This document shows positions 63,321 through 64,000 of a stretch of 64,000 bases of DNA, in pieces (position 1 is the first letter of the stretch; every line of letters starts with the position of its first letter). The stretch is from Alcanivorax jadensis T9 (lineage in GTDB: Bacteria > Pseudomonadota > Gammaproteobacteria > Pseudomonadales > Alcanivoracaceae), in NCBI RefSeq assembly GCF_000756655.1, contig NZ_ARXU01000004.1:62001-126000 (forward strand). Direction: 5' to 3'. The position numbers were made by a program, and so were the translations under genes. Under the pieces are notes generated by a model. The model ran no database searches and had not been told where the DNA came from. It saw nothing but the letters and a program-made list of their open reading frames with translations.

Positions 63321-64000
63321 ATGAGTTATCAGGTTCTTGCCCGTAAATATCGTCCCCGCACCTTTGATGAGCTGGTGGGGCAGGAGCACGTCTCCAGGGC
63401 CCTGATGCATGCGCTGGATCAGGATCGCCTGCACCACGCCTATCTGTTCACCGGCACCCGCGGGGTGGGCAAGACCACCATCGCGCGCATCCTGTCCCGT
63501 TGCCTTAACTGTGAGCAGGGTGTCAGTGCCCGTCCCTGTGGGGTTTGCCCCACCTGTGTGGAAATCGGCGAAGGCCGCTTCGTGGACTTGATCGAAGTGG
63601 ATGCGGCCAGCCGTACCAAGGTGGAAGATACCCGCGAGCTGCTCGACAACGTGCAGTACGCGCCGACCCGGGGCCGCTACAAGGTCTACCTCATCGATGA
63701 GGTGCACATGCTGTCGGCGCATTCCTTCAATGCGCTGCTCAAGACCCTGGAAGAACCACCGCCCCATGTGAAATTCCTGCTGGCCACCACCGATCCGCAG
63801 AAGCTGCCGGTGACGGTGCTGTCCCGCTGTCTGCAGTTCAGCCTCAAGGCGTTGCCGGCGGAGCAGATCGCCGGCCATCTTCAGGCCCTGCTGGACAAGG
63901 AAATGATCCGCTACGAGGCGCCGGCCCTGCTGGCCCTGGGCAAGGCGGCTCAGGGCTCCATGCGCGATGCGCTCAGCCTGACCGACCAGGCCATTGCCTT
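63321..64000 (+). CDS. dnaX: DNA polymerase III tau/gamma subunit DnaX (partial, runs off the window)
   Basis: At least 226 residues. MSYQVLARKYRPRTFDELVG is the DnaX start. Walker A GTRGVGKTT follows near residue 44, then a zinc-binding cysteine cluster (CLNC ... CGVCPTC) and VYLIDEVHMLSAHSFNALLK (DExx-type Walker B), then CLQFSLKALP. It is the clamp-loader ATPase subunit. GGAG precedes the ATG at 63321. The 3' part is outside the window, so the frameshift that gives gamma cannot be checked. Confidence 0.95.
   Translation, partial: MSYQVLARKYRPRTFDELVGQEHVSRALMHALDQDRLHHAYLFTGTRGVGKTTIARILSRCLNCEQGVSARPCGVCPTCVEIGEGRFVDLIEVDAASRTKVEDTRELLDNVQYAPTRGRYKVYLIDEVHMLSAHSFNALLKTLEEPPPHVKFLLATTDPQKLPVTVLSRCLQFSLKALPAEQIAGHLQALLDKEMIRYEAPALLALGKAAQGSMRDALSLTDQAIA

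Overview
The window is chromosomal DNA from a gammaproteobacterium, most likely Alcanivorax or a close relative. Three lines of evidence point there. The wax ester synthase at 34.3-35.6 kb reads like the AtfA2-type enzyme of Alcanivorax. The housekeeping order (cinA-recA-recX ... alaS-lysC-csrA-tRNA-Ser; fdxA next to mutS; 4.5S RNA before dnaX) is typical of the Pseudomonas/Oceanospirillales group. The intergenic REP palindromes are of the pseudomonad style. No phage, transposase, CRISPR array or plasmid function was seen. The accessory character comes from small modules, repeats and gene remnants.

Layout. 0-0.6 kb: end of a ynbE-ydbL pair followed by a broken OmpA C-terminal fragment. 0.8-10.3 kb: recC-recB-recD on the minus strand, with long palindromic repeats in both gaps between genes. 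10.5-14.8 kb: a KamA-type radical SAM enzyme, cardiolipin synthase, a secreted START-domain protein and a small membrane protein. 15.0-15.4 kb: tRNA-Arg(CCT), a truncated second copy of its promoter and 5' half, and a REP pair. 15.6-17.9 kb: three overlapping genes of the arsenosugar type (radical SAM ArsS plus two glycosyltransferase-like proteins). 18.0-22.3 kb: an orphan Hpt protein, a GacA box and RsmZ-like sRNA, fdxA and mutS. 22.5-25.1 kb: isochorismatase-family hydrolase and pirin, with a divergent LysR regulator, flanked by imperfect direct repeats. 25.7-30.0 kb: NYN protein, metY, rnk, nsrR and divergent hmp. 30.1-34.0 kb: copper-type TonB receptor, haem-binding DUF3365 protein, rhodanese and peroxiredoxin. 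34.3-40.4 kb: wax ester synthase, a four-gene GMC oxidoreductase operon, a LysR regulator and a decayed second wax synthase.

40.4-48.3 kb: cinA, recA, recX, a TauE/SafE transporter, alaS, lysC, csrA and tRNA-Ser(GCT). 48.5-53.0 kb: pyrC, a CobW-type metallochaperone GTPase, an SMR efflux protein and a long acetyl-CoA hydrolase/transferase. 53.3-56.2 kb: a tightly overlapping PadR-DUF1853-DUF2804-DUF4282 operon. 56.4-61.8 kb: a hypothetical protein, YbjN, a 2OG-Fe(II) oxygenase, a large glycine-rich secreted protein, an Hsp20 with a clear sigma-32 promoter, and a DUF1269-like membrane protein. 61.9-64.0 kb: a GAPDH-family enzyme, 4.5S RNA and the start of dnaX, which runs off the end.

The most interesting item is the Gac/Rsm pair. 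At 18.66 kb there is a perfect 20-bp GacA-box palindrome. About 175 bp downstream is a candidate sRNA with six GGA motifs and a strong terminator, next to fdxA exactly where rsmZ lies in Pseudomonas. Its expected target, CsrA/RsmA, is encoded at 47.9 kb in the same window. Other points of note are the wax synthase pseudogene, the three-gene cassette between duplicated mutS leader sequences, the perfect 53-bp inverted repeats around recB, and several overlapping operons of unknown function.
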